The notes under the pieces were generated by a model that was not told the origin of the DNA, ran no database searches, and saw only the letters and a list, made by a program, of their open reading frames with translations. 6,345 nt of DNA from Alistipes sp. Its GTDB lineage: Bacteria; Bacteroidota; Bacteroidia; Bacteroidales; Rikenellaceae. The stretch is from assembly GCA_017391185.1 (NCBI GenBank), contig JAFOZN010000208.1, positions 1 to 6,345 of the forward strand, written 5' to 3'. This document shows positions 1 through 6,341 of this stretch, piece by piece. Positions within the stretch are counted from its first letter, which is position 1, and the number at the start of each line of letters is the position of its first letter. The position numbers and the translations under genes are program-made.

Positions 1-146
1 TCGTGGTAGATATCACTATCCCTGATACTCTTAACTCTAAGGAGCGTGAGTTAGTGGAGGCTCTCTCGGAGCAACCTCACTTCAAGGAGGCTGAGAGTGC
101 TGAGAAGCAGAATATATTTGAGCGAATGAAGAATTTCTTCAGATAG
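1..146 (+). CDS. dnaJ: DnaJ-family chaperone, C-terminal end (partial)
   Basis: The window opens inside a gene. The frame starting at position 3 is open and encodes 47 residues before the TAG at 144-146. The peptide begins VVDITIPDTLNSKERELVEA and ends IFERMKNFFR. This matches the last part of DnaJ/Hsp40 proteins: the final beta-strand of C-terminal domain II (a 'V.I.IP..L' strand), a short helix of the 'L..E.RELLE.L' kind, and the 'FF.RMK..F' tail often seen in Bacteroidota DnaJ. Full-length DnaJ stimulates DnaK ATPase activity and presents unfolded clients to it in the cytoplasm. The J domain and zinc-finger region would lie outside the window, so I cannot tell DnaJ proper from a CbpA-like paralogue. 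The next gene starts 29 nt downstream with no terminator between them. The call rests on 47 residues and is probable rather than certain. Confidence 0.7.
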   Translation, partial: VVDITIPDTLNSKERELVEALSEQPHFKEAESAEKQNIFERMKNFFR

Positions 147-175
147 GAGTTTTAACGATAAATAGGACTTTAAGT

Positions 176-622
176 ATGTCATTTTTTTCACCACATAAGC
201 GTCACGCTAACCAGTTTAAGTATGTCCCTCGTTATTACGACCCCGTAAAGGAGGCTCGTGAGCAACGCCGTCAGGAGATGACAGGTCGCCGTCTGGATGA
301 TGATCAGGCGGAGCGTAAGCCTGGAGATATGATTCGCGCCAAGCGCGAGGCCAGAGAAGCAGCCAAGTCAAAGCGTCTTAGGTCGAATCGTACGGCTCGT
401 TATGTGAAAATGTTGGGTTTGGTGGCTTTGGTTTTGGCTCTCATGTGGTTGGGAAACTCTCTGTTGGAGGTATTCTCTATGGCCAGCAGACAACATGGTA
501 CTGTGCCTACGCAGGCTGAGCGAGAGATTGAGGAGTTTAACCCAGAAGCTCCGATTATTATCGTGCCCAACGATTATCAGGAGGGCGATGAGCTTGTGAT
601 TGAGGATATTGAGCTAAAGTAA
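176..622 (+). CDS. Small single-pass membrane protein of unknown function
   Basis: This 148-residue protein belongs to no family I can name. Residues 1-75 are very rich in Arg, Lys, Glu and Gln (for example KEAREQRRQEMTGRR) and probably form a charged, partly helical cytoplasmic region. Residues about 77-97 (MLGLVALVLALMWLGNSLLEV at the core) form one transmembrane helix. The remaining ~50 residues are acidic and end in ELVIEDIELK. Positive charge before the helix suggests the N-terminus is inside and the acidic tail outside. The ATG at 176 is the first in the frame; no good Shine-Dalgarno precedes it, as for the other resident genes. It lies between dnaJ and mutL, 35 nt before mutL, and is probably co-transcribed with both. 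The open frame, membrane helix and position make it a convincing gene. Its function is not evident; a link to mismatch repair is not implied by position alone. Confidence 0.8.
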   Translation: MSFFSPHKRHANQFKYVPRYYDPVKEAREQRRQEMTGRRLDDDQAERKPGDMIRAKREAREAAKSKRLRSNRTARYVKMLGLVALVLALMWLGNSLLEVFSMASRQHGTVPTQAEREIEEFNPEAPIIIVPNDYQEGDELVIEDIELK

Positions 623-657
623 TGTAAAACGAAGCCTAAGATTTTTCGTTAAGATAG

Positions 658-2706
658 ATGGAGAACAAGATACGACTTCTACCCGAGATTGTGGCTAATC
701 AGATCGCTGCAGGAGAGGTGGTGGACAACCCCTCATCTGTGGTGAAGGAGATGATGGAGAATGCCATTGATGCAGGAGCTAAGTCGGTGACAGTAAATTT
801 CCGTAATGCTGGTTTGGAATTGATCCAGATTATAGATGACGGTTGTGGAATGTCCCCGATGGATGCCCGTATGGCATTTGATAGACACGCTACGAGTAAG
901 ATTAAGTCTTTCGAGGATGTCTATCGATTGCAGACTTTCGGCTTTAGAGGGGAGGCTTTGGCATCCATAGCTGCTGTGGCGCAGGTGGAGTTGCGTACAC
1001 GTCAGGCAGAGGATGAGGTGGGTACGGTGACCATCGTCAATGGAGGAGAGTTTGTCTCACAGACTCCTACGATGTGCCCTGTTGGTTCTCAGTTCTTCGT
1101 AAGAAATCTATTCTATACTGCTCCTGCTCGCCGTAAATTCAACGGGGATAGGAGTCGTATGGTGACCGATATCAAAAAGGAGTTTAGACGTGTGGCTCTG
1201 TGTAATCCGCAGGTCAGATGCGAACTCATGTCCAACGATATGCCTATCATTACGCTTTCGGCGGGGACACTCTCGGAGCGTATTATAGATGTGGTGGGAC
1301 GTCATATCAAGACCAATCTGCTGGAGGTTGATGTCGATACTACCATCGTCAAAGTAAAAGGCTATGTAGGTCGTCCATCGGCAGCCAAGCAGAAAAATGC
1401 AGAGCAATATCTATTTGTGAATGGACGATATTTCCGTTCGCCTCAGCTCTATCGCTCGATTATGCGTGCCTATGAGAAGTTGATCCCTGAGAATTGCTCG
1501 CCATCATATTTCTTATATCTTACCGTAGATCCAGAGAGGGTAGATGTTAATGTCTCGCCCCACAAGACCGAGGTTAAGTTTGCTGATTCTGAAGATGTGA
1601 ATCAGATTGTGACTGCGGCTGTGCGTAGTACGCTGGCTAAGAGCGGAAGTTTGGGTATGATGGAATTTGAGAAGCCTGAGGTGGAGATTCCTGTCTTGGA
1701 GAGTGGTCATACTTTCTATAGTGAGCCTGCCGTGGCCTCAATCGAGGGGTATAATCCTTTTAGTGAAGGTTATGCAGATGTGGCAGAGCTAAACGAGAAG
1801 GATTCATTCGATGTGATGAATGATAGTAAGCCTTCTTCGGTTTCGAGGGGAGGTAGTACTACTAATTATAAGGATATTCCCGCAAGGTTTAACCCCTCAG
1901 ATATGGGCATAGAGCAAAGGAGTGTAGAATCAGCCTTAAGAGATGTGCCTTGGTCGAATATTTCATTGGAGAGCGAATTTAATCAACCTATAGCTTCGTC
2001 TATTATAGAGAGTCAGGTAGAGTATGTGGATATTCCCTCTTCGGGTTTTGATTTGAGTAACTTGGCAGGCGAGGAGGGTGAAGAGAGCTCCTTTGAGTAT
2101 GTAGCTTCATCATTCCAACAAGAGATTACGCATGATCAGGCGCTCTCGTTCGAGGAGGTGTTACCTTTGACAGGTGGTTATGCGGTGGCTATGGCCGAAG
2201 CACGTAGCATGATCGTTGACCTAAGGCGAGCCAAAGAGCGAGTCCTCTATGACGGATATATGGCGATGCTGAGTTGTGGATCGTGCCCATGTCAGCAGTT
2301 GCTCTTTGCTGAGACTCTGATTCTTCAAATGGAGGATTATGATCTGCTGAGCGAGAATGAAGTTGAGTTCTCGGCTTTGGGTTTTGATCTTGAACTTCAG
2401 GGTGAGGGTAAGGTAGAGTTGCGAGGTATCCCATCTTCGGTGATGGGCGAGCAAGCTGATAAACTTATCTATGAGTTGCTCCGTGAGTTGGAGTCAAATG
2501 CAGATTTGGGCAGACATCTTCACTCGCGTATGGCTCAAGTGATGGCTCGCCGTGGTTCTGCTATATCGTCTCGTAGCTTGAGTAAGGCTGAGGTAATGGA
2601 GCTACTTGGCAGATTGTGCGAGTGTGATAATTATAGTTTCTCGCCATCGGGTAAGCCGATTATGGTGGAGTTGACACAAGAAGATATAAAGGCGAAATTG
2701 AGTTAA
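658..2706 (+). CDS. mutL: DNA mismatch repair protein MutL
   Basis: MutL couples mismatch recognition by MutS to strand incision and removal. Residues 1-~330 are the GHKL ATPase and transducer domains. Visible motifs are NQIAAGEVV (14-22), VVKEMMENAIDAGA (28-41, general base E31 and metal-binding N35), DDGCGM (60-65), RHATSKI (76-82), GFRGEAL (95-101) and DVNVSPHKTEVKF (296-308, with the conserved ATP-contacting Lys as K303). Residues ~330-500 are a Ser/Glu-rich linker. Residues ~500-682 are the dimerisation domain, recognisable from the VLYDGYM and CQQLLFAETL segments. The endonuclease motif DQHA(x2)E(x4)E is degenerate: D521-L-R-R-A-K-E-R-V-L-Y-D532, with the metal-binding His replaced by Arg. 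The usual C-terminal CPHGRP is SPSGKP (662-667). At 682 residues it is slightly longer than typical MutL because of the linker. The start is the first ATG in frame and places the N-terminal motif at the usual distance. ATPase function looks intact; nicking activity is doubtful. Confidence 0.97.
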   Translation: MENKIRLLPEIVANQIAAGEVVDNPSSVVKEMMENAIDAGAKSVTVNFRNAGLELIQIIDDGCGMSPMDARMAFDRHATSKIKSFEDVYRLQTFGFRGEALASIAAVAQVELRTRQAEDEVGTVTIVNGGEFVSQTPTMCPVGSQFFVRNLFYTAPARRKFNGDRSRMVTDIKKEFRRVALCNPQVRCELMSNDMPIITLSAGTLSERIIDVVGRHIKTNLLEVDVDTTIVKVKGYVGRPSAAKQKNAEQYLFVNGRYFRSPQLYRSIMRAYEKLIPENCSPSYFLYLTVDPERVDVNVSPHKTEVKFADSEDVNQIVTAAVRSTLAKSGSLGMMEFEKPEVEIPVLESGHTFYSEPAVASIEGYNPFSEGYADVAELNEKDSFDVMNDSKPSSVSRGGSTTNYKDIPARFNPSDMGIEQRSVESALRDVPWSNISLESEFNQPIASSIIESQVEYVDIPSSGFDLSNLAGEEGEESSFEYVASSFQQEITHDQALSFEEVLPLTGGYAVAMAEARSMIVDLRRAKERVLYDGYMAMLSCGSCPCQQLLFAETLILQMEDYDLLSENEVEFSALGFDLELQGEGKVELRGIPSSVMGEQADKLIYELLRELESNADLGRHLHSRMAQVMARRGSAISSRSLSKAEVMELLGRLCECDNYSFSPSGKPIMVELTQEDIKAKLS

Positions 2707-2726
2707 AGATTTAGATATAAGGATTT

Positions 2727-3380
2727 ATGTATTTGCAACGAAATATGACACCTCCGGTGGTCAAGAATCTCATTATAGCCAACTGCGTTGCGCTGTTGGC
2801 CACTACGTTGTTGCCTTTTGGTGATGATATAATAGCCAAGTTCGCGCTCTTCAATGTGGAGAGTCCGTTCTTTCATAGCTATCAGATATTCACCTATATG
2901 TTTTTGCATGGAGGAGTATCACACCTCTTCTTTAATATGTTTGCTTTGTGGATGTTTGGCCGTACGTTGGAGTATGAGTTAGGCTCGCAGAGATTCTTGA
3001 CATATTATATGGTGTGTGGTATCGGAGCAGCCTTGTTGCAGTTGGGTGTCGGTTATGCCGAGTATATGCACGCATTAGATGCCAACGGTATGATGGGCGC
3101 AAGATATTTGTTGCAGATTCCGACCGTGGGAGCTTCTGGTGCGGTGTATGGTCTGTTGCTCGCTTTTGGAGTCTTACACCCTAATAATGTGATTATGCTT
3201 ATCTTCCCGCCTATTGCTATGAAGGCAAAATGGTTTGTATTGGTGTACGGTCTTTTGGAGCTATTCTTCGGCGTGTCTGGATATCAGGCGGGTGTGGCAC
3301 ATTTTGCACACTTGGGAGGTATGTTGTGGGGCTTGGGCTTGCTACTTTGGTGGCGCAAGAGTCGTAAAATTTTCTTCTAA
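2727..3380 (+). CDS. Rhomboid family intramembrane serine protease
   Basis: Rhomboids cleave transmembrane substrates within the lipid bilayer using a Ser-His dyad. This 217-residue protein has about six hydrophobic segments (roughly 11-30, 65-82, 88-115, 135-150, 155-180 and 190-210), the minimal bacterial rhomboid fold. HGGVSHLFFNMFALWMFG (61-78) carries the conserved H66 and N70 that help form the oxyanion hole. GASGAVYGLL contains the nucleophile S137, and AHFAHLGG contains the catalytic H195. All key residues are present, so it should be an active protease. A loop of about 20 residues (YMHALDANGMMGAR) separates the third and fourth membrane segments. It starts 20 nt after mutL and ends 3 nt before the EEP gene, which suggests co-expression and perhaps translational coupling with the latter. 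Substrates cannot be predicted from sequence. I recall Bacteroides relatives carrying two rhomboid genes in tandem here; this window has one. Confidence 0.95.
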   Translation: MYLQRNMTPPVVKNLIIANCVALLATTLLPFGDDIIAKFALFNVESPFFHSYQIFTYMFLHGGVSHLFFNMFALWMFGRTLEYELGSQRFLTYYMVCGIGAALLQLGVGYAEYMHALDANGMMGARYLLQIPTVGASGAVYGLLLAFGVLHPNNVIMLIFPPIAMKAKWFVLVYGLLELFFGVSGYQAGVAHFAHLGGMLWGLGLLLWWRKSRKIFF

Positions 3381-3383
3381 ACG

Positions 3384-4505
3384 ATGGCTGAGTATTATCG
3401 TACTACATATACGACCGAGAGGCGTCAGAAGAGATCACGCTCTATAGTGGGGACATTGCTCGATGTGGTGATGTTTCTGGTGAGCCTTGTTGTAGTGGGT
3501 GCATTCATCTTGACGCTCTTTGTGCCAACGATAGATCCGCGCAATCATGGCTTTTTGTCAACCTTAGGGCATGTCGCTCCATTTGTATATGCGGCACAGG
3601 TGGTCATTACGCTCTATTGGGTGGTTAGATGGCGATTGTGGATCGCTGTACCGATGATTTTAATCTCACTTTTTGGTATAGGTGGACTGTCTACTTTCTA
3701 TAAGATTGAGGTGAGTAGAAGCTATGGCGAGAAGAGCTACGAGCGTTCGGCCTTGAAGATTATGAGCTATAATGTACGTAGTTTTATCGATGATAAGGGT
3801 GAACGCCGTTTGGACTCAATTGCGATGTTTGTCAAAAAGGCTAATCCCGATATTTTGTGTTTTCAGGAGATGGGTTTCAGCGAGTTGGCAGACTCGCTGT
3901 TAAGACCGTTGCAACCTATGCCCAAGTCGCTCTCAAGGGTGGATTTGAGTCCTGCTATATATAGCCGTTATCCGATTATCAAGGCCCATAGAGTAGATTC
4001 GATAAAGAATTTTGTATGGGTGGATATGGTCATCAGAGATGATACCATCCGAGTCTTTAATAACCATTTGCAGTCGGCAACCATTCTGCATGAGGATATC
4101 GCCTATATAGAAAATCATGAATATATAGCCGATGAGGAGTGGTCGGAGCTACGCAGTGTGGTGGATCGACTCAGCAAGAATAATAAGTTGCGAGCAGCGC
4201 AGGTCGATTCACTCAGAGTGCTGATAGATGCCTCGCCATACCCGACAATTGTGTGCGGAGATTTTAACGACACCCCTGTGTCGTACACCTACCGAAAGAT
4301 GAGCAAAGGGTTTACGGATGCCTTTAGAGAGGTGGGACGAGGTTTTTCGCATACCTTTAAAGGCTTTTTCGGGATGCTGAGAATCGATTATGTGCTCAGC
4401 TCCGATGAGTTTGAGCCACTCTCGTATGAGGCAGTAGATTCAGTGAAGTATTCGGATCACCATCCTGTATTTGTTAGATTGCGTTATAACGGAAAAAATA
4501 ATTAA
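3384..4505 (+). CDS. Membrane-anchored endonuclease/exonuclease/phosphatase (EEP) family protein
   Basis: The protein has 373 residues. A basic N-terminus (ERRQKRSRS) precedes three hydrophobic segments at about 25-47, 65-80 and 84-103, followed by an EEP catalytic domain from about 122 to the end. All superfamily metal and catalytic residues are visible: N130 in MSYNVR, E162 in CFQEM, H228 in NNHLQS, D293 and N295 in CGDFND, D335 in RIDYVL, and D358/H359 in SDHHPV. The superfamily (DNase I, exonuclease III, sphingomyelinase, inositol phosphatases) hydrolyses phosphodiester or phosphomonoester bonds with Mg2+. With the basic N-terminus inside and Arg residues (RWRLW) between the second and third helices, the positive-inside rule puts the catalytic domain in the periplasm. 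This argues for a lipid, nucleotide or extracellular nucleic acid substrate rather than chromosomal repair; that is inference. It starts 3 nt after the rhomboid stop, without a Shine-Dalgarno, so translation is probably coupled. Confidence 0.93.
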   Translation: MAEYYRTTYTTERRQKRSRSIVGTLLDVVMFLVSLVVVGAFILTLFVPTIDPRNHGFLSTLGHVAPFVYAAQVVITLYWVVRWRLWIAVPMILISLFGIGGLSTFYKIEVSRSYGEKSYERSALKIMSYNVRSFIDDKGERRLDSIAMFVKKANPDILCFQEMGFSELADSLLRPLQPMPKSLSRVDLSPAIYSRYPIIKAHRVDSIKNFVWVDMVIRDDTIRVFNNHLQSATILHEDIAYIENHEYIADEEWSELRSVVDRLSKNNKLRAAQVDSLRVLIDASPYPTIVCGDFNDTPVSYTYRKMSKGFTDAFREVGRGFSHTFKGFFGMLRIDYVLSSDEFEPLSYEAVDSVKYSDHHPVFVRLRYNGKNN

Positions 4506-4516
4506 CCCATATAACT

Positions 4517-4969
4517 ATGATACTTGATTCTTTGAAGAACTCGACTCTGTATGAGTCGCTTCACCCACGTTTTAAGTGTGTGTTTGATTTTATCGAGAGC
4601 CACGATTTGGCCTCTATGGAGTGTGGTCGCCACGATATTGACGGCGATAATATCTTTGTCAATGTGCAGGAGTTGGATTTGCGTCCAACATCGGAGGCTC
4701 GCTTGGAGTTGCACCGCCGATATATCGATATTCAGGTGCTTTTGCGCGGTGAGGAGGAGCTTTTCGGATGGAGTGAGAAGAAGGATTGCCTAAAGGCTGA
4801 GGCTGATTTCGATGAGCAGAAGGATGTGCAGTTCTTTACCGATGTACCACAATGTTTTTATAGCCTGAAAGTTGGTCAGTTCACGATCCTATATCCTGAG
4901 GATGGTCATGCACCGATGCTCGGCCAGGGCGCAGTGAAGAAGTGTATCTTTAAGATTGCGATAGATTAG
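4517..4969 (+). CDS. YhcH/YjgK/YiaL family protein (DUF386, cupin-like)
   Basis: This 150-residue protein matches the YhcH/YjgK/YiaL (EbgC-related) family in length and motifs. The diagnostic stretch ELHRRYIDIQVLLRGEEEL (64-82) and the C-terminal YPEDGHAPML (126-135) contain the expected metal ligands, E64, H66 and H131, in a small beta-barrel. E. coli YhcH is encoded with sialic acid catabolism genes and has been assigned a sialate anomerase role; EbgC is the small subunit of a beta-galactosidase. No sialic acid or galactoside genes lie nearby, so a sugar-anomer role here is only a family-level guess. It starts 11 nt after the EEP gene, is the last gene of the forward run, and is followed by an intrinsic terminator. 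The early stop and start fit the family without extension or truncation. Four Cys residues (21, 36, 92 and 109 approximately) are scattered and form no motif. Confidence 0.93.
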   Translation: MILDSLKNSTLYESLHPRFKCVFDFIESHDLASMECGRHDIDGDNIFVNVQELDLRPTSEARLELHRRYIDIQVLLRGEEELFGWSEKKDCLKAEADFDEQKDVQFFTDVPQCFYSLKVGQFTILYPEDGHAPMLGQGAVKKCIFKIAID

Positions 4970-4995
4970 ATTCTTCGCCGAAGATCATCATTATA

Positions 4996-5039
4996 CAGAG
5001 GTTTTGTCAGATATGGCAAATCCTCTGTTTTTGTTTTTT
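4996..5039 (+). terminator. Intrinsic terminator of the forward gene run
   Basis: An 11-bp stem (4996-5006, CAGAGGTTTTG, pairing with 5017-5027, CAAATCCTCTG, with one T-T mismatch) encloses a 10-nt loop and is followed by a T-rich tail, TTTTTGTTTTTT, at about 5028-5039. It lies 26 nt after the YhcH-family stop codon and should end the mutL transcript. A smaller hairpin at 4972-4984 (TCTTC/GAAGA, 3-nt loop) precedes it but has no T tail. Confidence 0.88.
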
Positions 5040-5084
5040 GGGGGAGGAGGGAGAACTTCGTGGACTAAATGCAGTTGTTTATTG

Positions 5085-5127
5085 AAAAAATAAGCCTGCC
5101 TAACCAATTACGTTAGACAGGCTTATT
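5085..5127 (-). terminator. Intrinsic terminator of the reverse-strand S9 gene
   Basis: A near-perfect stem pairs 5089-5103 with 5113-5127: a perfect outer 10 bp (AATAAGCCTG/CAGGCTTATT), one C/A mismatch, and an inner 4 bp (CTAA/TTAG), with a 9-nt loop. Read on the reverse strand it is followed by six U (A-run at 5085-5090 on the forward strand). It begins 6 nt past the S9 stop codon. Together with the opposing terminator at 4996-5039 it insulates two convergent transcription units. Confidence 0.9.
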
Positions 5128-5133
5128 AGAGTC

Positions 5134-6246
5134 TTACTTTTTCAAGTATTTATCCAGCCAACCGAAGAACTCGCGGTTCCAGACCATTGAATTCTGAGGT
5201 TTGAAGACCTGATGAGCTTCGTTCTCAAACTCTACTAAACGAGAGTCAACTCCCATGAGACGTGCTGCGGTGAATGCCTGCAGGGATTGAGTGTAAGGGA
5301 TGCGGAAGTCAAACTCACCTGTAATGATCATGATTGGAGTATCCCAATTCTGAACAAACTTGTGAGGTGAGTTGGCGTAAGAACGCTGAGCGATCTTGTT
5401 CTCCTTGTCCCAATAGTTGCCACCGTAGTCGTGGTTGATGAAGAAGAGCTCCTCGGTCTCACCATACATAGACTCAAAATTGAAGATTCCGCAGTGTGAG
5501 ATAAATGCCTTGAAACGCTTCTGGTGGTGTCCTGCCAGATAATATACTGAGTAGCCTCCGTATGATGCGCCAACACAACCCATGCGCTCCTCATCACTCC
5601 AAGGCTCCTTGGCAACTTCGTCAATAGCAGCCAAGTAATCTTGGATGTTCTGGCCTGAGTAGTCACCCGAAATCTGCTCTCTCCACTCTGAGCCAAACGA
5701 AGGACAACCACGGCGGTTAGGTGCTACTACAATATAGCCCTGTGCTGCCATAAGCTGGAAGTTCCAACGATAGCTCCAACCCTGTGATACTACGCTTTGA
5801 GGGCCTCCCTCGCAGTAGAGTAGTGTAGGATACTTCTTCGTTGGATCGAAATCAGGTGGGAGAATTACCCATGTGAGCATCTCCTTGCCATCGGTAGTCT
5901 TGACCATACGCTTTTCAACCTTACCCATCTTTACATTGTCATAGACATGGGCGTTGATGTTAGAGAGCTGGGTGAGCTTGCCATCTTTGAGGTTGATCTC
6001 GTAAAGCTCCTTGTCTGCGCTGATAGTCATCAGTGTAGAGAGGCACTTCTCGCCTGCAATGCTGATCGAAGCGATGTCGTGGTCTCCCGCTGTGATTACC
6101 TCTACCTTGTGATCCTTTGTGCTTACCTTGCATACCTGCTGAGTACCATGTATAGGTGAGAGGAAGTAGAGAGTAGAGTTGTCAGTCCAAATTACATTCT
6201 GGGCGCTGTGGTCGAAATCAAGTAATTTCGCTTTTTCGAAAGGCTG
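5134..6246 (-). pseudogene. S9 family peptidase (prolyl oligopeptidase/DPP type), 5'-truncated
   Basis: S9 serine peptidases release di- or tripeptides from oligopeptides, usually in the periplasm in Bacteroidota. The C-terminal alpha/beta-hydrolase domain is complete: nucleophile Ser in GASYGGY (codon 5563-5565), Asp in GEFDFRIP (5308-5310) and His in ENEAHQVF (5212-5214), plus the family segments GGPQ and NRRGCPSFG. The first ATG in frame, at 6030, would give 298 residues, but the frame stays open upstream and clearly encodes beta-propeller sequence, such as FDHSAQNVIWTDNSTLYFL, QQVCKVSTKDHKVEVIT and MTISADKELYEINLKDGK. So 6030 is an internal Met, not the true start. Homology-like sequence fades upstream of the codons near 6217-6219 and an in-frame TGA lies at 6247-6249. 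A typical family member is around 700 residues; about 360 remain, with no signal peptide. The gene seems broken by the sequence to its right. A contig-join artefact would look the same. Confidence 0.8.
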
Positions 6247-6268
6247 TCACGTTGTGGCAGCCTTTTTT
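6239..6268 (+). terminator. Intrinsic terminator at the junction with the S9 gene
   Basis: A 12-bp stem pairs 6239-6250 (AAAGGCTGTCAC) with 6254-6265 (GTGGCAGCCTTT), with one T-G wobble, and has a 3-nt loop GTT. A run of six T (6263-6268) follows, so it is a strong Rho-independent terminator in the forward direction. No forward-strand gene lies upstream for it to terminate: the preceding sequence is the antisense of the S9 gene. It would therefore stop read-through transcription entering from the left, immediately before the promoter at 6270. Confidence 0.82.
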
Positions 6269-6269
6269 C

Positions 6270-6298
6270 TTGACCAAATTTCCGAAATTTGCTATGAT
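6270..6298 (+). promoter_or_regulatory. Near-consensus sigma70-type promoter
   Basis: TTGACC at 6270-6275 (-35, five of six to TTGACA) and TATGAT at 6293-6298 (-10, five of six to TATAAT) are separated by exactly 17 nt. The predicted transcript would start near 6305 and run rightwards out of the window. Bacteroidota housekeeping promoters normally carry a TAnnTTTG -7 element and a TTTG-like -33 element, neither of which is seen here, so this promoter resembles those of Proteobacteria or Firmicutes. It is a motif match without experimental support. Confidence 0.6.
6275..6291. repeat. Palindrome in the promoter spacer, possible operator
   Basis: CAAATTTCCGAAATTTG is a perfect 8-bp inverted repeat around one central base. 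It overlaps the last base of the -35 element and fills the spacer almost up to the -10. A dimeric repressor bound here would block RNA polymerase, so it could be an operator. A/T-rich palindromes arise by chance fairly often, and the operator role is inferred only from its position. Confidence 0.55.
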
Positions 6299-6334
6299 AT
6301 AAGAACCTTTAGTCTATCCAAAGGACTGGCAGAT

Positions 6335-6341
6335 AAGGAGG
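6335..6341 (+). promoter_or_regulatory. Strong Shine-Dalgarno sequence for a gene beyond the window
   Basis: AAGGAGG is a full complement to the anti-Shine-Dalgarno tail of 16S rRNA. It is followed by four bases (ACCA) before the window ends, so a start codon within the next few bases would be ideally spaced. None of the complete resident genes (starts at 176, 658, 2727, 3384, 4517) has such a site, which marks this as different from its surroundings. A weak stem, CCTTT 6306-6310 with AAAGG 6320-6324, lies in the presumed leader but does not cover the site. Confidence 0.6.

Noticed and set aside
113..120. TATATTTG, a match to the Bacteroidota -7 element TAnnTTTG
   Set aside because: It lies inside the DnaJ tail codons, and no TTTG-like -33 element is found about 20 nt upstream, so a promoter for the 176 gene is not supported.
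628..650. Inverted repeat AACGAA/TTCGTT between the small membrane protein gene and mutL
   Set aside because: The stem is only 6 bp with an 11-nt loop and no T tract follows, so it is not a convincing terminator.
1108..1407. Reverse-strand open frame of 99 codons inside mutL
   Set aside because: It lies wholly antisense to the conserved ATPase/transducer domain and has no recognisable protein character.
2189..2454. Two overlapping reverse-strand open frames of about 80 codons in the mutL 3' region
   Set aside because: They are antisense to the MutL dimerisation domain, overlap each other in different frames, and resemble no protein.
5328..5711. Reverse-strand open frame of 127 codons within the S9 gene
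   Set aside because: It is a second frame on the same strand as the catalytic domain; the S9 frame carries the GASYGGY and GEFDF motifs, while this one is low-complexity Thr/Ser/Arg sequence.
5134..6030. Taking the ATG at 6030 as the true start of a complete 298-residue S9 protein
   Set aside because: The frame remains open for more than 60 further codons upstream with clear beta-propeller sequence, so this Met is internal to a truncated gene.
5947..6159. Forward open frame of 70 codons opposite the S9 propeller
   Set aside because: It is antisense to clear beta-propeller coding sequence and has no start context or family features.
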